A stretch of DNA of 64,000 nt from DASSUW01 sp963789005 (GCA_963789005.1 CAWBIZ010000015.1:496001-560000), one strand, 5' to 3'; shown: positions 10,108 to 19,222, counted from the first letter of the stretch. Numbers and translations: made by a program. Notes: generated from the sequence alone by a model not told the origin.

Positions 10108-10499
10108 CGCGCGCCGTCTACGCCGTCGGGCGCGAGAAGGTGCGCGAGTACGCGCACGCCGTGGGGGAGACCGACCCGCGCTACCTCGACCCCGAGGCGG
10201 CGCGCGCGGCGGGCTTCGCCGACGTCGTGGCGCCGCCGATGTTCGCCGCCGTCTACGCCGGGCCGGCCGTGTTCCCCGCGATCATGGAGTCCGGGCTCGA
10301 CTTCTCGCGCATGGTCCACGGCGCGCAGGAGTTCACCTGGGCCGAGCCGGTGGTGGCCGGGGACGAGATCACCACCGAGGCGGCACTCGAGGAGCAGTCC
10401 GAGCGTGGCGGCCTCGGGTTCTTCGTGTTCAAGCACACGTCGACCAACCAGCGCGGCGAGCTGGTGAGCGAGGGGCGATGGACGAACATCGTGAGATGA
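10104..10499 (+). CDS. MaoC-like dehydratase, HadA-type partner subunit
   Basis: The 131-residue hot-dog-fold protein has YAHAVGETDPRYLDPEAA and AGFADVVAPPMFAAVY, the pattern of the N-terminal FAS1-like half found in actinobacterial HadA/HadC (3R)-hydroxyacyl dehydratase subunits. It lacks the catalytic Asp-His hydratase motif, which is carried by the next gene. The two should form a heterodimer that dehydrates 3-hydroxyacyl thioesters. The start overlaps the lepA stop. The exact acyl substrate cannot be read from the sequence. Confidence 0.82.
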
Positions 10500-10813
10500 A
10501 GGTCACCCCCGACCGCTACCTGACGTACCGCTACGCGGGCGCGAGCGGTGACTTCAACCCCATCCACCTCGACGACGAGTTCGCCCGCAGCGTCGGCCTT
10601 CCCGGCCGCATCCTCCACGGGCTGTGGACGATGGCCCAGTGCGCCCGCGCCCAGGGCGACGGCCTCCGCCTGCAATCCCTCTCGGTCCAGTTCCGCGGCA
10701 TGGGCGTGCCCGAGCAGGAGATCACCGTCACGACGACGGCCGACGGGACCGTCGAGGCCGTCCAGGGGGAGAACCGGCTCGTCCGGCGCGGGAAGGCCGT
10801 CGTCCGCGAATGA
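10496..10813 (+). CDS. MaoC-like dehydratase, HadB-type catalytic subunit
   Basis: This is a small single-hot-dog protein with the hydratase-2 motif (SGDFNPIHLDDEFARS, then GLPGRILHGLWTMA) that holds the catalytic Asp and His. Paired with the preceding HadA-like protein it should form the (R)-specific enoyl-ACP/CoA hydratase. I chose the ATG at 10496, which overlaps the previous stop as ATGA (105 residues). An ATG at 10478 would give 111 residues and is also possible. It overlaps the GH13 gene by ATGA at its end. Confidence 0.85.
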   Translation: MKVTPDRYLTYRYAGASGDFNPIHLDDEFARSVGLPGRILHGLWTMAQCARAQGDGLRLQSLSVQFRGMGVPEQEITVTTTADGTVEAVQGENRLVRRGKAVVRE

Positions 10814-12252
10814 CGTGGTGGCGGCGGGGCGTCCTGTACGAGGCCTACCCCCGCTCGTTCCTCGACACCGACGGCGACGGCGTCGGCGACCTGCGTGGCG
10901 TCACCGCCCAGCTGCCGTACCTGCGCTGGCTCGGCGTCGACGCCGTGTGGCTGACGCCGATCTACCCCTCGCCGCAGCGCGACTTCGGCTACGACATCAC
11001 CGACCACACCGCGATCGACCCGCAGTTCGGGACGCTCGAGGACTTCGACGCGCTGGTGGCGGCCGCCCACGGCCATGACCTGCGCGTGATCCTCGACTAC
11101 GTCCCCAACCACACGTCGAACAAGCACCCGTGGTTCCGCGAGCGGCCCGACTGGTACCTGTGGCACGACGGCCCGCCGCCCAACAACTGGATCAGCGTGT
11201 TCGGCGGCAGCGCCTGGGAGCAGGTCGGCGAGCGCAGCTACTACCACGCCTACCTGCGCGAGCAGCCCGACCTCGACTGGCGCAACCCCGAGGTGCGGCG
11301 CGCGATGTACGACGTATTGCGCTTCTGGATCGAGCGTGGGGTCGATGGCTTCCGGGTCGACGCGCTGCGCCAGCTGCTCAAGGACCCGTCGCTGCGCGAC
11401 AATCCGCCGGACCCGGCGTACGCGCCCGGGATGCCGGAGTACGACTCGCTGCTGCCCCTCCACACGACCGACCTCGACGAGCTGCAGGAGCTGGTCGCCG
11501 AGATGCGCGCGGTGATCGGCGAGCGGCTGATGATCGCCGAGGTCTACGTCGCGATCGAGCGGCTCGTGCGCTACTACGGCGAGGGCGGGCGCGGCGCGCA
11601 GCTGCCGTTCAACTTCCACCTCATCTCGACGCCGTGGCGGGCGGAGGACCTCGGCGCGCTGATCGACCGCTACGAGGCCGCACTCCCCGAGGGCGCGTGG
11701 CCGAACTGGGTGCTCGGCAACCACGATCGCTCGCGCGTGGCTTCGCGCGTCGGCGCCGCCCAGGCGCGGGTGGCGGCGATGCTCCTGCTGACCCTGCGCG
11801 GGACGCCGACGCTCTACTACGGCGACGAGATCGGGATGGCCGACGTGCCGATCCCGCCCGAGCGCGTGGTCGACCCGGGGGCCGGGCGGGACCCGGTGCG
11901 CACCCCGATGCAGTGGGACGCGGGCGGCGGCTTCACGGCCGGCAAGCCGTGGCTCCCGTACGGCGACCTCGCGGTCAACGTCGCCGCCCAGCGCGACGAC
12001 CCGCGCTCGATGCTCACGCTCCATAGGCGGCTGCTCGCGCTGCGGCAGGAGTTCGTGGAGGACGACTACGCCACGCTGCACGCGGCCGACGGCGTGCTCG
12101 CCTACCGGCGCGGCGAGCGGGTCGCGGTGGCGCTCAACCTCAGCCACGAGCCGCGACCGCTGCCCATGGAAGGCGAGCTGCTCCTCTCCACCCACCTCGA
12201 CGACGGCGACGCCGGGCTGCGGGCCGGCGAAGGCGTGGTTCTTAGAATCTGA
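10810..12252 (+). CDS. GH13 alpha-glucosidase (oligo-1,6-glucosidase type)
   Basis: This is a glycoside hydrolase family 13 enzyme acting on alpha-glucosides. The 480 residues hold all four conserved regions: DYVPNHT (region I), GFRVDAL with the nucleophile Asp (II), MIAEVY with the acid/base Glu (III), and GNHDRSR (IV). YEAYPRSFLDTDGDGVGDLRG and PYPSPQRDFGYDI-like text resemble oligo-1,6-glucosidases and sucrose/trehalose-active members. No signal peptide is seen, so it is probably cytoplasmic. It is translationally coupled to the MaoC gene, an unusual partner. Exact specificity is uncertain. Confidence 0.88.
   Translation: MTWWRRGVLYEAYPRSFLDTDGDGVGDLRGVTAQLPYLRWLGVDAVWLTPIYPSPQRDFGYDITDHTAIDPQFGTLEDFDALVAAAHGHDLRVILDYVPNHTSNKHPWFRERPDWYLWHDGPPPNNWISVFGGSAWEQVGERSYYHAYLREQPDLDWRNPEVRRAMYDVLRFWIERGVDGFRVDALRQLLKDPSLRDNPPDPAYAPGMPEYDSLLPLHTTDLDELQELVAEMRAVIGERLMIAEVYVAIERLVRYYGEGGRGAQLPFNFHLISTPWRAEDLGALIDRYEAALPEGAWPNWVLGNHDRSRVASRVGAAQARVAAMLLLTLRGTPTLYYGDEIGMADVPIPPERVVDPGAGRDPVRTPMQWDAGGGFTAGKPWLPYGDLAVNVAAQRDDPRSMLTLHRRLLALRQEFVEDDYATLHAADGVLAYRRGERVAVALNLSHEPRPLPMEGELLLSTHLDDGDAGLRAGEGVVLRI
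12243..12248 (+). promoter_or_regulatory. -10 box of hrcA, leaderless
   Basis: TAGAAT lies inside the end of the glucosidase gene and 8 nt before the hrcA GTG. No CIRCE inverted repeat is visible around it. Confidence 0.5.
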
Positions 12253-12256
12253 CGCC

Positions 12257-13276
12257 GTGCTCTCGCCCCGCCAGGAGATGCTGCTCGGCAAGGTCGTCGA
12301 CGGCTACAACGCCACGAGCCTGCCGGTCGCCTCCAAGGCCCTCGCGGCCGACCCCGACGTGGAGTGCGGGCCGTCGACGATCCGCAACGAGCTGGCGGTG
12401 CTGGAGGAGCAGGGCCTGCTCGCGCATCCGCACACCTCCGCGGGCCGCGTGCCGACCGACGCCGGGTACCGCTACTTCGTCGACCGGCTGCTCCCGGCGC
12501 GCAGCGAGGCCAAGGCCGAGCTGCACCTCTCGCTCGTGCGCCGCGAGGTCGACGAGGCGATGCGCGTGACCACCGAGACGCTGTCGCAGGTGACCAACCT
12601 GCTGGCCGTCGTGTCCGCCCCGCCGATCGCCACCACCACCGTGCGCCACGTGGAGGTCCTCGCCCTGCAGCCGCAGGTGCTGATGGTCGTGGTCATCACC
12701 TCGACCGGCGGCGTCTCGAAGCGCGTGTTCACCTTCGATCGCCACGTCGACCCGGGCCTGGCCGACTGGGCCGCGTCCTACCTCAACGAGCGCCTGGTGG
12801 GGATGAGCGTGGGCTCCCGCATGCTGCAGGCGCGGCTCCAGGACCCCGAGCTGCACCCGACCGAGCGCGCGTTCGTCGGGCAGCTCGCTCCCGCCTTCAC
12901 CGAGCTTGCCGAGACCGCGGGCAACACGCTCTACGTCGACGGCGCCGCCCGCCTGCTCTCCGAGCACCGGTTCCAGGACGTCTCCCAGCTCAACGAGCTG
13001 CTCGACGCGCTCGAGCGCCGCGTGTCGCTGCTCGGCGTGCTCTCGCAGGCCTTGGACGAGCGCGACATCTACGTCCGCATCGGCGGCGAGAACGAGATGC
13101 CGGCACTGCGCTCGCTCTCGCTCGTGGCCGGCAACTACGGGCTGCCGCAGCGCAACCTCGGCACGGTCTCCGTCGTCGGGCCGCTGCGGATGGACTACGC
13201 CCGCGCGATCGTGACCGTGCGCGAGGCCGCGCACCAGCTCTCGCGCTTCGTCGAAGACATCTACGAGAGCTCCTGA
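12257..13276 (+). CDS. hrcA: heat-inducible transcription repressor HrcA
   Basis: This repressor of class I heat-shock genes binds CIRCE operators. The 339 residues start with a winged-helix domain (LSPRQEMLLGKVVDGY, then STIRNELAVLEEQGLL) and the HrcA-specific HPHTSAGRVPTDAGYRYFVD, followed by the GAF-like ligand/dimer domain ending GPLRMDYARAI. The GTG start has a -10 box at leaderless spacing. dnaJ starts in its stop codon. Its targets (groE, dnaK) are not in the window. Confidence 0.96.
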   Translation: MLSPRQEMLLGKVVDGYNATSLPVASKALAADPDVECGPSTIRNELAVLEEQGLLAHPHTSAGRVPTDAGYRYFVDRLLPARSEAKAELHLSLVRREVDEAMRVTTETLSQVTNLLAVVSAPPIATTTVRHVEVLALQPQVLMVVVITSTGGVSKRVFTFDRHVDPGLADWAASYLNERLVGMSVGSRMLQARLQDPELHPTERAFVGQLAPAFTELAETAGNTLYVDGAARLLSEHRFQDVSQLNELLDALERRVSLLGVLSQALDERDIYVRIGGENEMPALRSLSLVAGNYGLPQRNLGTVSVVGPLRMDYARAIVTVREAAHQLSRFVEDIYESS

Positions 13277-14400
13277 TGCCGCGCGACTACTACGAGGTCC
13301 TCGGCGTGAGCCGGGACGCCGACGGCGCGACCGTCAAGAAGGCGTTCCGGGGGCTGGCGCGCGAGCTGCACCCGGACGTCAACGCCCACGATCCCGACGC
13401 CGAGGCGAAGTTCAAGGAGGCCGCCGAGGCGTACGAGGTCCTCTCCGACGACGAGCGCCGCCGCCAGTACGACGCGTACGGGCACGAGGGGCTGCGCAGC
13501 GGCGGCTTCCAGCCCAACTTCGGCGACTTCGGGTCGATCTCCGACCTCTTCTCGGCGTTCTTCGGCTCGGGCGGGTTCGACGCCTTCGGCGGCGGCGGGC
13601 GCGGTGGGCCGGTCCAGGGCGGCGACGTCGCGGTGGCCGTGGCGGTCGAGCTCGTCGACGCCGCGCGCGGGCGCTCGGTCGAGGTCGTCTACGACGTGCG
13701 CGCCCGCTGCGCGACCTGCCACGGCAACGGTGCCAAGCCCGGCACGCCGATCGAGACCTGCTCCCGCTGCGGCGGCTCGGGCCAGCTGCAGGCCGTCTCG
13801 CGCACCGCGTTCGGCCAGCTCGTCCGGTCGGCCGTGTGCGACGTGTGCGGCGGCGACGGGCGCGTGCCGCGCGAGCCGTGCGAGACCTGCGCCGGCGATG
13901 GCATGGTGATCGACGAGCACCGCGTGACCGTCGACGTGCCGGCGGGGATCTCCGACGGCCAGCGCATCCGGCTCTCCGGCCGCGGCCACGCGGGGGAGCG
14001 CGGCGGGGCGAACGGCGACCTCTACGTGCTCGTGCGCGTGGCCGAGGACGAGCGCTTCCTGCGCGACGGCAGCGACCTCGTGACCGTGATCGACGTTCCG
14101 GCGCCGCTCGCCGCCCTCGGCACCACCATCGACGTCCCGACGCTCGACGGCCCGATCCCGGTCGAGGTCAAGGCCGGGACGCAGCCGGGGGAGACGATCC
14201 GCCTCGGCGGGCGCGGCATGCCCCCGCTCGGCCGCGGCCGGACCGGCGACCTGCGGGCGGTCGTCAACGTCACCATCCCGCGCCGCCTCTCCCACGAGCA
14301 GCGCGACCTGCTCGAGCGCTTCGCGGACAGCCTCACCGAGGACAACGCGCGCAGCGACGAGGGCATGATCGCCAAGCTCAAGCGCGCGCTCGCGGGGTGA
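13276..14400 (+). CDS. dnaJ: chaperone DnaJ (type I J-protein)
   Basis: This co-chaperone stimulates DnaK ATPase activity. The 374 residues contain a J domain (1-65) with the HPD tripeptide in LHPDVN, a Gly/Phe-rich linker, four CxxCxGxG zinc-finger repeats (CATCHGNG, CSRCGGSG, CDVCGGDG, CETCAGDG), and the beta-rich C-terminal substrate domain. The ATG overlaps the hrcA stop (TGATG), so expression is tied to HrcA as in many actinobacteria. Confidence 0.96.
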   Translation: MPRDYYEVLGVSRDADGATVKKAFRGLARELHPDVNAHDPDAEAKFKEAAEAYEVLSDDERRRQYDAYGHEGLRSGGFQPNFGDFGSISDLFSAFFGSGGFDAFGGGGRGGPVQGGDVAVAVAVELVDAARGRSVEVVYDVRARCATCHGNGAKPGTPIETCSRCGGSGQLQAVSRTAFGQLVRSAVCDVCGGDGRVPREPCETCAGDGMVIDEHRVTVDVPAGISDGQRIRLSGRGHAGERGGANGDLYVLVRVAEDERFLRDGSDLVTVIDVPAPLAALGTTIDVPTLDGPIPVEVKAGTQPGETIRLGGRGMPPLGRGRTGDLRAVVNVTIPRRLSHEQRDLLERFADSLTEDNARSDEGMIAKLKRALAG

Positions 14401-15244
14401 CGCGGACGGCGCCCGGCGAGCGGCGCGCCGGCACGGAGCCGCCGGTCCCGGACCCGCGGCTCGTCCGGCTCGCGATCCGCGTGCGCGCCGATCGTGCCGA
14501 GGAGGCGCTCGCGTGCCTCCTGCCCGTGCTCGCCGCCGGCGCCGAGGAGCGCGCCATGGGCGAGGTCGTCGAATACTCGCTGTATGGCGCTCAGGGGGAG
14601 CTGCCCTCGGTCGAGCTGGTGCGCAAGCTCGTGGGAGACTCGTTCGTGGGCGCGGCGCAGGAGCCGGTCGCTGCGGGCTGGGAGCGGCGCTGGCACGAGT
14701 TCCTCGAGCCGGTCGAGGTCGGCGAGCTCGTCATCCGGCCGCCGTGGATCGACGGCGCGGCGGGCGACGTGGTCATCGACCCCGGCACGTGGTTCGGCGC
14801 CGGCGGCCACCCGACCACGCGCCTGTGCCTGCAGCTGCTGCTCGACGCGCCGCCGGGCGGCGCGCTGTGCGACTGGGGCGCTGGCACCGGCGTGCTCGCG
14901 ATCGTCGCCGCCCGCCTGGGATGGTCGCCGGTGACCGCGATCGAGCTCGAGCGCGACGCGCTGGCGACGATCGCGGCCAACGCCGCCGCGAACGGCGTCG
15001 AGGTCACCGCGGAGGCGGGCGACGTCACGACCTCGCTCCCGTGGGCGCCGACCATCGTCGCGAACCTCACGCGCCCGCTGCTGGTGGCCGCCGCGCGGCG
15101 GGTTCAGCGCCCGCCGCTGCGGCTGCTCGCCTCCGGGATGCTCCGCGAGGAGGTCGACGGGGTCGTCGCCGCCTGGAAGATGCGCGAGGAGCGTCGCGTG
15201 GTCGACGGCGAGTGGGCAGCCGTGGAGCTCCCACCGCGCCGTGA
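14397..15244 (+). CDS. PrmA-like methyltransferase, copy 1 (apparent 3' frameshift)
   Basis: This is a SAM-dependent methyltransferase of the ribosomal protein L11 family. From the GTG (overlapping the dnaJ stop) it reads about 280 residues with PGTWFGAGGHPTTRL, the SAM motif DWGAGTGVLAIVAARLG and TIVANLTRPLLV. Conserved text ends at EWAAVELP (about 15231). The frame then stays open to 15482 as an Arg/Gly-rich shadow of the next gene. One missing base in the C-run at 15230-15232 would restore a stop at 15242-15244, overlapping the next GTG in the usual GTGA way. Compared with copy 2, the motif residues are less canonical, so a different target is possible. Confidence 0.7.
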
Positions 15245-16086
15245 TCCGGCTCGCCGTCCGCGTCGCGCGCGAGCACGCGGAGCCGGTGCTGGCCGAGCTG
15301 CTGACCCTCTCGCCGGGCGGGCTCGAGGAGCGGGATGTGGACGCGGACACGGTCGAGTACGCGATCTACGGCGCTCCCGGCGAGCTGCCCGACCTCGGGG
15401 AGGTGCGGGCGGCCGCCGCGGGGGCGCTCGTGGACGTCTCGACCTCGGAGCTGGCGGACGGCTGGGAGGAGCGCTGGCGTGAGTGGCACCACGCGCTGGA
15501 CGTCGGGCCGCTGCGCGTGCGGCCGCCGTGGGAGCCGCCCCGCGCGGGCGCGCTCGACGTCGTGATCGAGCCCGGCCAGGCGTTCGGCACGGGCTCGCAC
15601 CCGACGACACGGCTCTCGCTCGAGCTGCTCGTGCGGCTGCCGCCGGGCGGCGCGCTCGCGGACTGGGGCTGCGGCTCCGGCGTGCTCGCGCTCGCCGCCG
15701 CCCGCCTCGGCTACGACCCCGTCCTCGCGTGCGACCACGAGGCCGCGTCCGTGGCGGCCACGCTGGCCGCGGCAGCGGCCAACGAGATCCCGGCGGTGCC
15801 GGCCGCCGGCCACACCCGCGGCGGCGAGCCGCGCGGTGTCGTCGTCCAGCGGCTCGACCTGCGCCGCTCGCCGGGGCCGTGGGCGCCGACCGTGACCGCC
15901 AACCTCGTGCGGCCGCTGCTGCTCGAGGTCGCGGCTCAGATGGGCCGGCCGCCGGGGCGGCTGATCGCGTCAGGGCTCGAGACCGACGAGGTCCACGAGG
16001 TCGTCGCTGCGTTCGCCGCGCGCGGGCTGCGGCTCGCCGACCGGCGCGACGGCGACGGCTGGGCCGCCATCCTGCTCACGACGTGA
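15241..16086 (+). CDS. prmA: PrmA-like (ribosomal protein L11) methyltransferase, copy 2
   Basis: The 281 residues carry PGQAFGTGSHPTTRL and DWGCGSGVLALAAARLG, closer to canonical PrmA than copy 1, followed by TVTANLVRPLLL where PrmA usually has NILANPL. The predicted role is trimethylation of L11 or a related protein. It starts at a GTG overlapping the expected end of copy 1 and ends overlapping the threonine dehydratase start. dnaJ followed by prmA is a common bacterial order. The tandem duplication is not. Confidence 0.8.
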   Translation: MIRLAVRVAREHAEPVLAELLTLSPGGLEERDVDADTVEYAIYGAPGELPDLGEVRAAAAGALVDVSTSELADGWEERWREWHHALDVGPLRVRPPWEPPRAGALDVVIEPGQAFGTGSHPTTRLSLELLVRLPPGGALADWGCGSGVLALAAARLGYDPVLACDHEAASVAATLAAAAANEIPAVPAAGHTRGGEPRGVVVQRLDLRRSPGPWAPTVTANLVRPLLLEVAAQMGRPPGRLIASGLETDEVHEVVAAFAARGLRLADRRDGDGWAAILLTT

Positions 16087-17042
16087 TCTCGCTCGACGAC
16101 GTCCGCGCCGCCGCCGCGCGCATCGAGGGCCTCGCGCACCGCACGCCGGTGCTGACCTCGCGCGCGCTGGACGACGCGACCGGGGCGACCGTGTTTCTGA
16201 AGGCCGAGAACCTGCAGCGCGTCGGCGCCTTCAAGTTCCGCGGCGCGTGCAACGCCGTCGCCTCGCTCACCGACGACGAACGGGCCCGCGGCGTCGCGAC
16301 CGTGTCGTCGGGCAACCATGCCCAGGCGCTCGCGCTCGCCGCCCGGCTGCACGGCGCCCACGCCACCATCCTGATGCCCGAGGACGCGCCGGCGGGCAAG
16401 GTGGCCGCGACCACGGGCTACGGCGCCGAGATCCTGCGCTTCGATCGCTACCAGGAGGATCGCGAGGCGCTGCTCGCCGCGCTCGTCGCCGAGCGCGGGC
16501 TGGTGGCGATCCACCCCTACGACGACGAGCGGATCATGGCCGGGCAGGGCACGGCGGCGCTCGAGCTGATCGAGGACGCCGGCCCGCTCGACCTGCTGCT
16601 GGTGTGCGTGGGCGGCGGCGGGCTGATCGCGGGTTGCTCGACCGCCGCCAAGGCGCTGCTCCCCGACGTCCGCGTGATCGGCGTCGAGCCCGAGGTGGGA
16701 GACGACGTCAAGCGCTCGCTCGAAGCCGGCGAGCGCGTCCGCATCGCAGTCAAGCCCACGATCGCCGACGGCCAGCAGCTCCCCACGCCCGGCGAGCAGG
16801 CCTTCGCGGTGATCAAGGAGCGGGTCGACGCCGTCGCGCTCGCCTCCGACGCGGAGATCGTCACCGCGATGCGCTTCCTCTTCGAGCGCCTCAAGACCGT
16901 CGCCGAGCCGTCAGGAGCCTGCGCGCTCGCAGCCCTCCTCGCCGGCCGAGTGCACGACACCCGCGGCCTTCGCATCGGGGTCACGATCTCCGGCGGCAAC
17001 GTCACCGCCGAGCGCTTCGCGCAACTCATCGCCACCGCCTAG
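16083..17042 (+). CDS. threonine/serine ammonia-lyase (PLP)
   Basis: This fold-type II PLP enzyme deaminates threonine to 2-oxobutyrate or serine to pyruvate. The 319 residues contain the PLP lysine in VGAFKFRGACNA, VSSGNHAQALA, the phosphate-binding glycine loop CVGGGGLIAGC, and a C-terminal ISGGNV. There is no C-terminal regulatory domain, so it resembles the short catabolic/racemase-like group more than biosynthetic IlvA. The GTG start overlaps the PrmA stop. Confidence 0.9.
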   Translation: MISLDDVRAAAARIEGLAHRTPVLTSRALDDATGATVFLKAENLQRVGAFKFRGACNAVASLTDDERARGVATVSSGNHAQALALAARLHGAHATILMPEDAPAGKVAATTGYGAEILRFDRYQEDREALLAALVAERGLVAIHPYDDERIMAGQGTAALELIEDAGPLDLLLVCVGGGGLIAGCSTAAKALLPDVRVIGVEPEVGDDVKRSLEAGERVRIAVKPTIADGQQLPTPGEQAFAVIKERVDAVALASDAEIVTAMRFLFERLKTVAEPSGACALAALLAGRVHDTRGLRIGVTISGGNVTAERFAQLIATA

Positions 17043-17045
17043 CAT
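17040..17045 (+). promoter_or_regulatory. -10 box of the NDH-2 gene, leaderless
   Basis: TAGCAT contains the TAG stop codon of the ammonia-lyase gene and ends 6 nt before the next ATG. Confidence 0.35.
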
Positions 17046-17051
17046 CCGCGC

Positions 17052-18401
17052 ATGGCCTGGAACGTGGTGATCCTCGGCGGCGGCTTCGGGGGCCTGTACG
17101 CGGCGCGCAAGCTCGAGCGCGAGCTGCCCCCGCAGGCCGCGAAGGTCACGATCGTCACCGACGTCAACTTCATGCTCTACACGCCGCTGCTGCCCGGCGC
17201 GGCGGCCGGGACGCTCGAGCCACGGCATGTCGTGGTGCCGCTGCGCGAGCACCTGAAGCGGACCGACCTGCTGCTCGGGCACGTGACCGGCGCCGACCCC
17301 GACCGGCGCGAGGTGTACGTCACGACCGCCGAAGGAGAGCAGCGCACGCTCGCGTACGACCAGCTGATCGTCGCGCTCGGCTCGATCTCGAGGACGCTCC
17401 CGATCCCCGGCCTGCAGGAGCACGCGATCGGCTTCAAGACGCTGTCGGACGCGATCGCCCTGCGCAACCGCGCGATCAACGCGCTCGAGCGGGCCGAGTC
17501 GGTCGACGACGACGCCGCGCGTCGCGGGCTGCTGACGTTCGTGTTCGTCGGCGCCGGCTATGCCGGCCTCGAGGGCCTCGCCGAGCTGCAGGACTTCATG
17601 GCCGCCGTCGTCGAGCTGTACCCGCGCTCGCGCGTCACCGGGCTGCGCTTCATCCTCGTCGAGGCGCGCGACCGCGTGATGCCCGAGATCTCCGCCGACC
17701 TCGCCGCCTTCGCCACGAGCGAGCTGCGCCGCCGGGGCATCGAGGTCCGCACCTCGACCACCGTCGAGCGCATCTCGGCCGACTCGGTCGAGCTCTCCGA
17801 CGGCGAGGTGATCCCGTGCCGGACGGTGGCGTGGACCGCCGGCGTGCGCGCGCACCCGGTGGTCGCCGAGCTCGGCCTGCCGCTCGACGAGAACGGGCGC
17901 GTCGTCGTCGACCGCTACATGCAGGTCGACGGCCGGGCCGACGTGTGGGCGATCGGCGACGCGGCGGCCGTGCCCGATCCCGCGCGTCCCGGCCAGTCGA
18001 CGCCGCCGACATGCCAGCACGCGCTCCGCCAGGGCCGGCGCGTGGCGGAGAACGTCGCCGCCGCGCTCGGCGGCGGGCGCCCCAGGCCGTTCACGTACAA
18101 GACGCTCGGGGTGTTCGTCGACATGGGCCACCAGAAGGCCGTCGCCGAGACCGTGGGGATCAAGTGGCGCGGGTTCCCGGCCTGGTTCCTGGCCCGCAGC
18201 TACCACCTGCTGATGATGCCGGGCGTCAAGCGCCAGCTGCGGCTCGTCGTGGACTGGACGGTCGACCTGGCGTTCGGTCGCGACACGTCCGAGCTCGGCC
18301 AGCTCGGCCACCCGCCGGTGCTCGAGATGAAGCCCGGTCGCAAGGGCGGCCGGTTCGAGCCCGCCGAGTCGACCGAGGCCTCGGGCACGGGGCCGCACTG
18401 A
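17052..18401 (+). CDS. ndh: type II NADH dehydrogenase (NDH-2 family)
   Basis: This is a membrane-associated flavoprotein that passes electrons from NAD(P)H to quinone without pumping protons. The 449 residues have two Rossmann sites (ILGGGFGGLYAARKL for FAD near residue 5, and FVGAGYAGLEGLAEL for NADH near 165) and the second FAD motif VWAIGDAAAVP (about 295). The C-terminal region with hydrophobic/aromatic residues (RSYHLLMMPGVKRQLRLVVDW) fits the membrane-docking part of NDH-2. Other FAD-linked oxidoreductases share the fold, so quinone activity is inferred. Confidence 0.86.
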   Translation: MAWNVVILGGGFGGLYAARKLERELPPQAAKVTIVTDVNFMLYTPLLPGAAAGTLEPRHVVVPLREHLKRTDLLLGHVTGADPDRREVYVTTAEGEQRTLAYDQLIVALGSISRTLPIPGLQEHAIGFKTLSDAIALRNRAINALERAESVDDDAARRGLLTFVFVGAGYAGLEGLAELQDFMAAVVELYPRSRVTGLRFILVEARDRVMPEISADLAAFATSELRRRGIEVRTSTTVERISADSVELSDGEVIPCRTVAWTAGVRAHPVVAELGLPLDENGRVVVDRYMQVDGRADVWAIGDAAAVPDPARPGQSTPPTCQHALRQGRRVAENVAAALGGGRPRPFTYKTLGVFVDMGHQKAVAETVGIKWRGFPAWFLARSYHLLMMPGVKRQLRLVVDWTVDLAFGRDTSELGQLGHPPVLEMKPGRKGGRFEPAESTEASGTGPH

Positions 18402-19222
18402 GCGCGGGAGCCGTCGCGCTCGTGCTGGGCTCGGCCGCCCTGCACGCGCTCTGGAACTGGCTGATCGCGGACGAGCGCGACAGCCATGCGGCCTCGGCGA
18501 TCGCCCTGCTCACGGCGGCGCTCGTGTTCGCGCCGGTCGCCGCGCTCACGTGGGAGATCGAGCCGGCGGCGTGGCCGTACATCGTCGCCTCCGCGGCGCT
18601 CGAGCTCGCCTACTTCGCGCTGCTGGCGGCCGCCTACCAGCGCGCCGACCTCACGTTCGTCTACCCGATCGCCCGCGGCGCCGCCCCGGTCCTGGTGCTC
18701 GCGATCTCGGTCGTGGCGCTCGGCGCCGCGGTGTCGCTGCTCGCCGCCGCCGGCGTCGTCGCGATCGCCGCCGGGGTGCTGCTCGTGCGCGGCGTGGGCA
18801 AGGGCGCGGCGGGCACCGGCCTCGGGCTCGCGCTGGCCGTCGCCGCGTGCATCGCCGGCTACACGCTGGTCGACGACGAGGGCATCCGCCACGCGGCCGC
18901 CCTGAGCTACTTCGAGGCCGTGCTGCTGATCACCGCCCCGGTGTACGCCGTCGCCGTCGCCGCCGCGCGCGGCCCCGCCGCGCTGCGGGCGGCGGTCGCG
19001 CCGCGCCCCGCGCTCGCGGGGATCGCGATGTTCGGGGCGTACGCGGCCACGCTCGCCGCGCTCGAGCTGGCCGAGGCCGCTCCCGTCGCCGCGCTACGGG
19101 AGACGAGCGTGGTGATGGCCACCGTCGCCGCCGCGATCGCCGCGCGCGAGCGTGTCCCAGCCGCGCGGCTCGCCGGCGCCGTCGTCGTCGTCGCCGGGAT
19201 CGCCGCCATCGCCCTCGGCTGA
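18398..19222 (+). CDS. EamA/DMT-family transporter, probable CTG start
   Basis: This integral membrane protein has about ten hydrophobic helices in two EamA repeats (LGSAALHALWNWLI at the start, then AYQRADLTFVYPIARGAAP). The family exports or imports small metabolites; the substrate is unknown. The frame has no ATG, GTG or TTG near the NDH-2 stop. A CTG (18398) overlaps that stop as CTGA and keeps the whole first helix. The first GTG (18422) would cut into the helix. Its last 128 bases are antisense to the DUF192 gene. Confidence 0.8.
   Translation: MSAGAVALVLGSAALHALWNWLIADERDSHAASAIALLTAALVFAPVAALTWEIEPAAWPYIVASAALELAYFALLAAAYQRADLTFVYPIARGAAPVLVLAISVVALGAAVSLLAAAGVVAIAAGVLLVRGVGKGAAGTGLGLALAVAACIAGYTLVDDEGIRHAAALSYFEAVLLITAPVYAVAVAAARGPAALRAAVAPRPALAGIAMFGAYAATLAALELAEAAPVAALRETSVVMATVAAAIAARERVPAARLAGAVVVVAGIAAIALG

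Noticed and set aside
12230..12260. CIRCE operator near hrcA
   Set aside because: No TTAGCACTC/GAGTGCTAA-type inverted repeat is present here.
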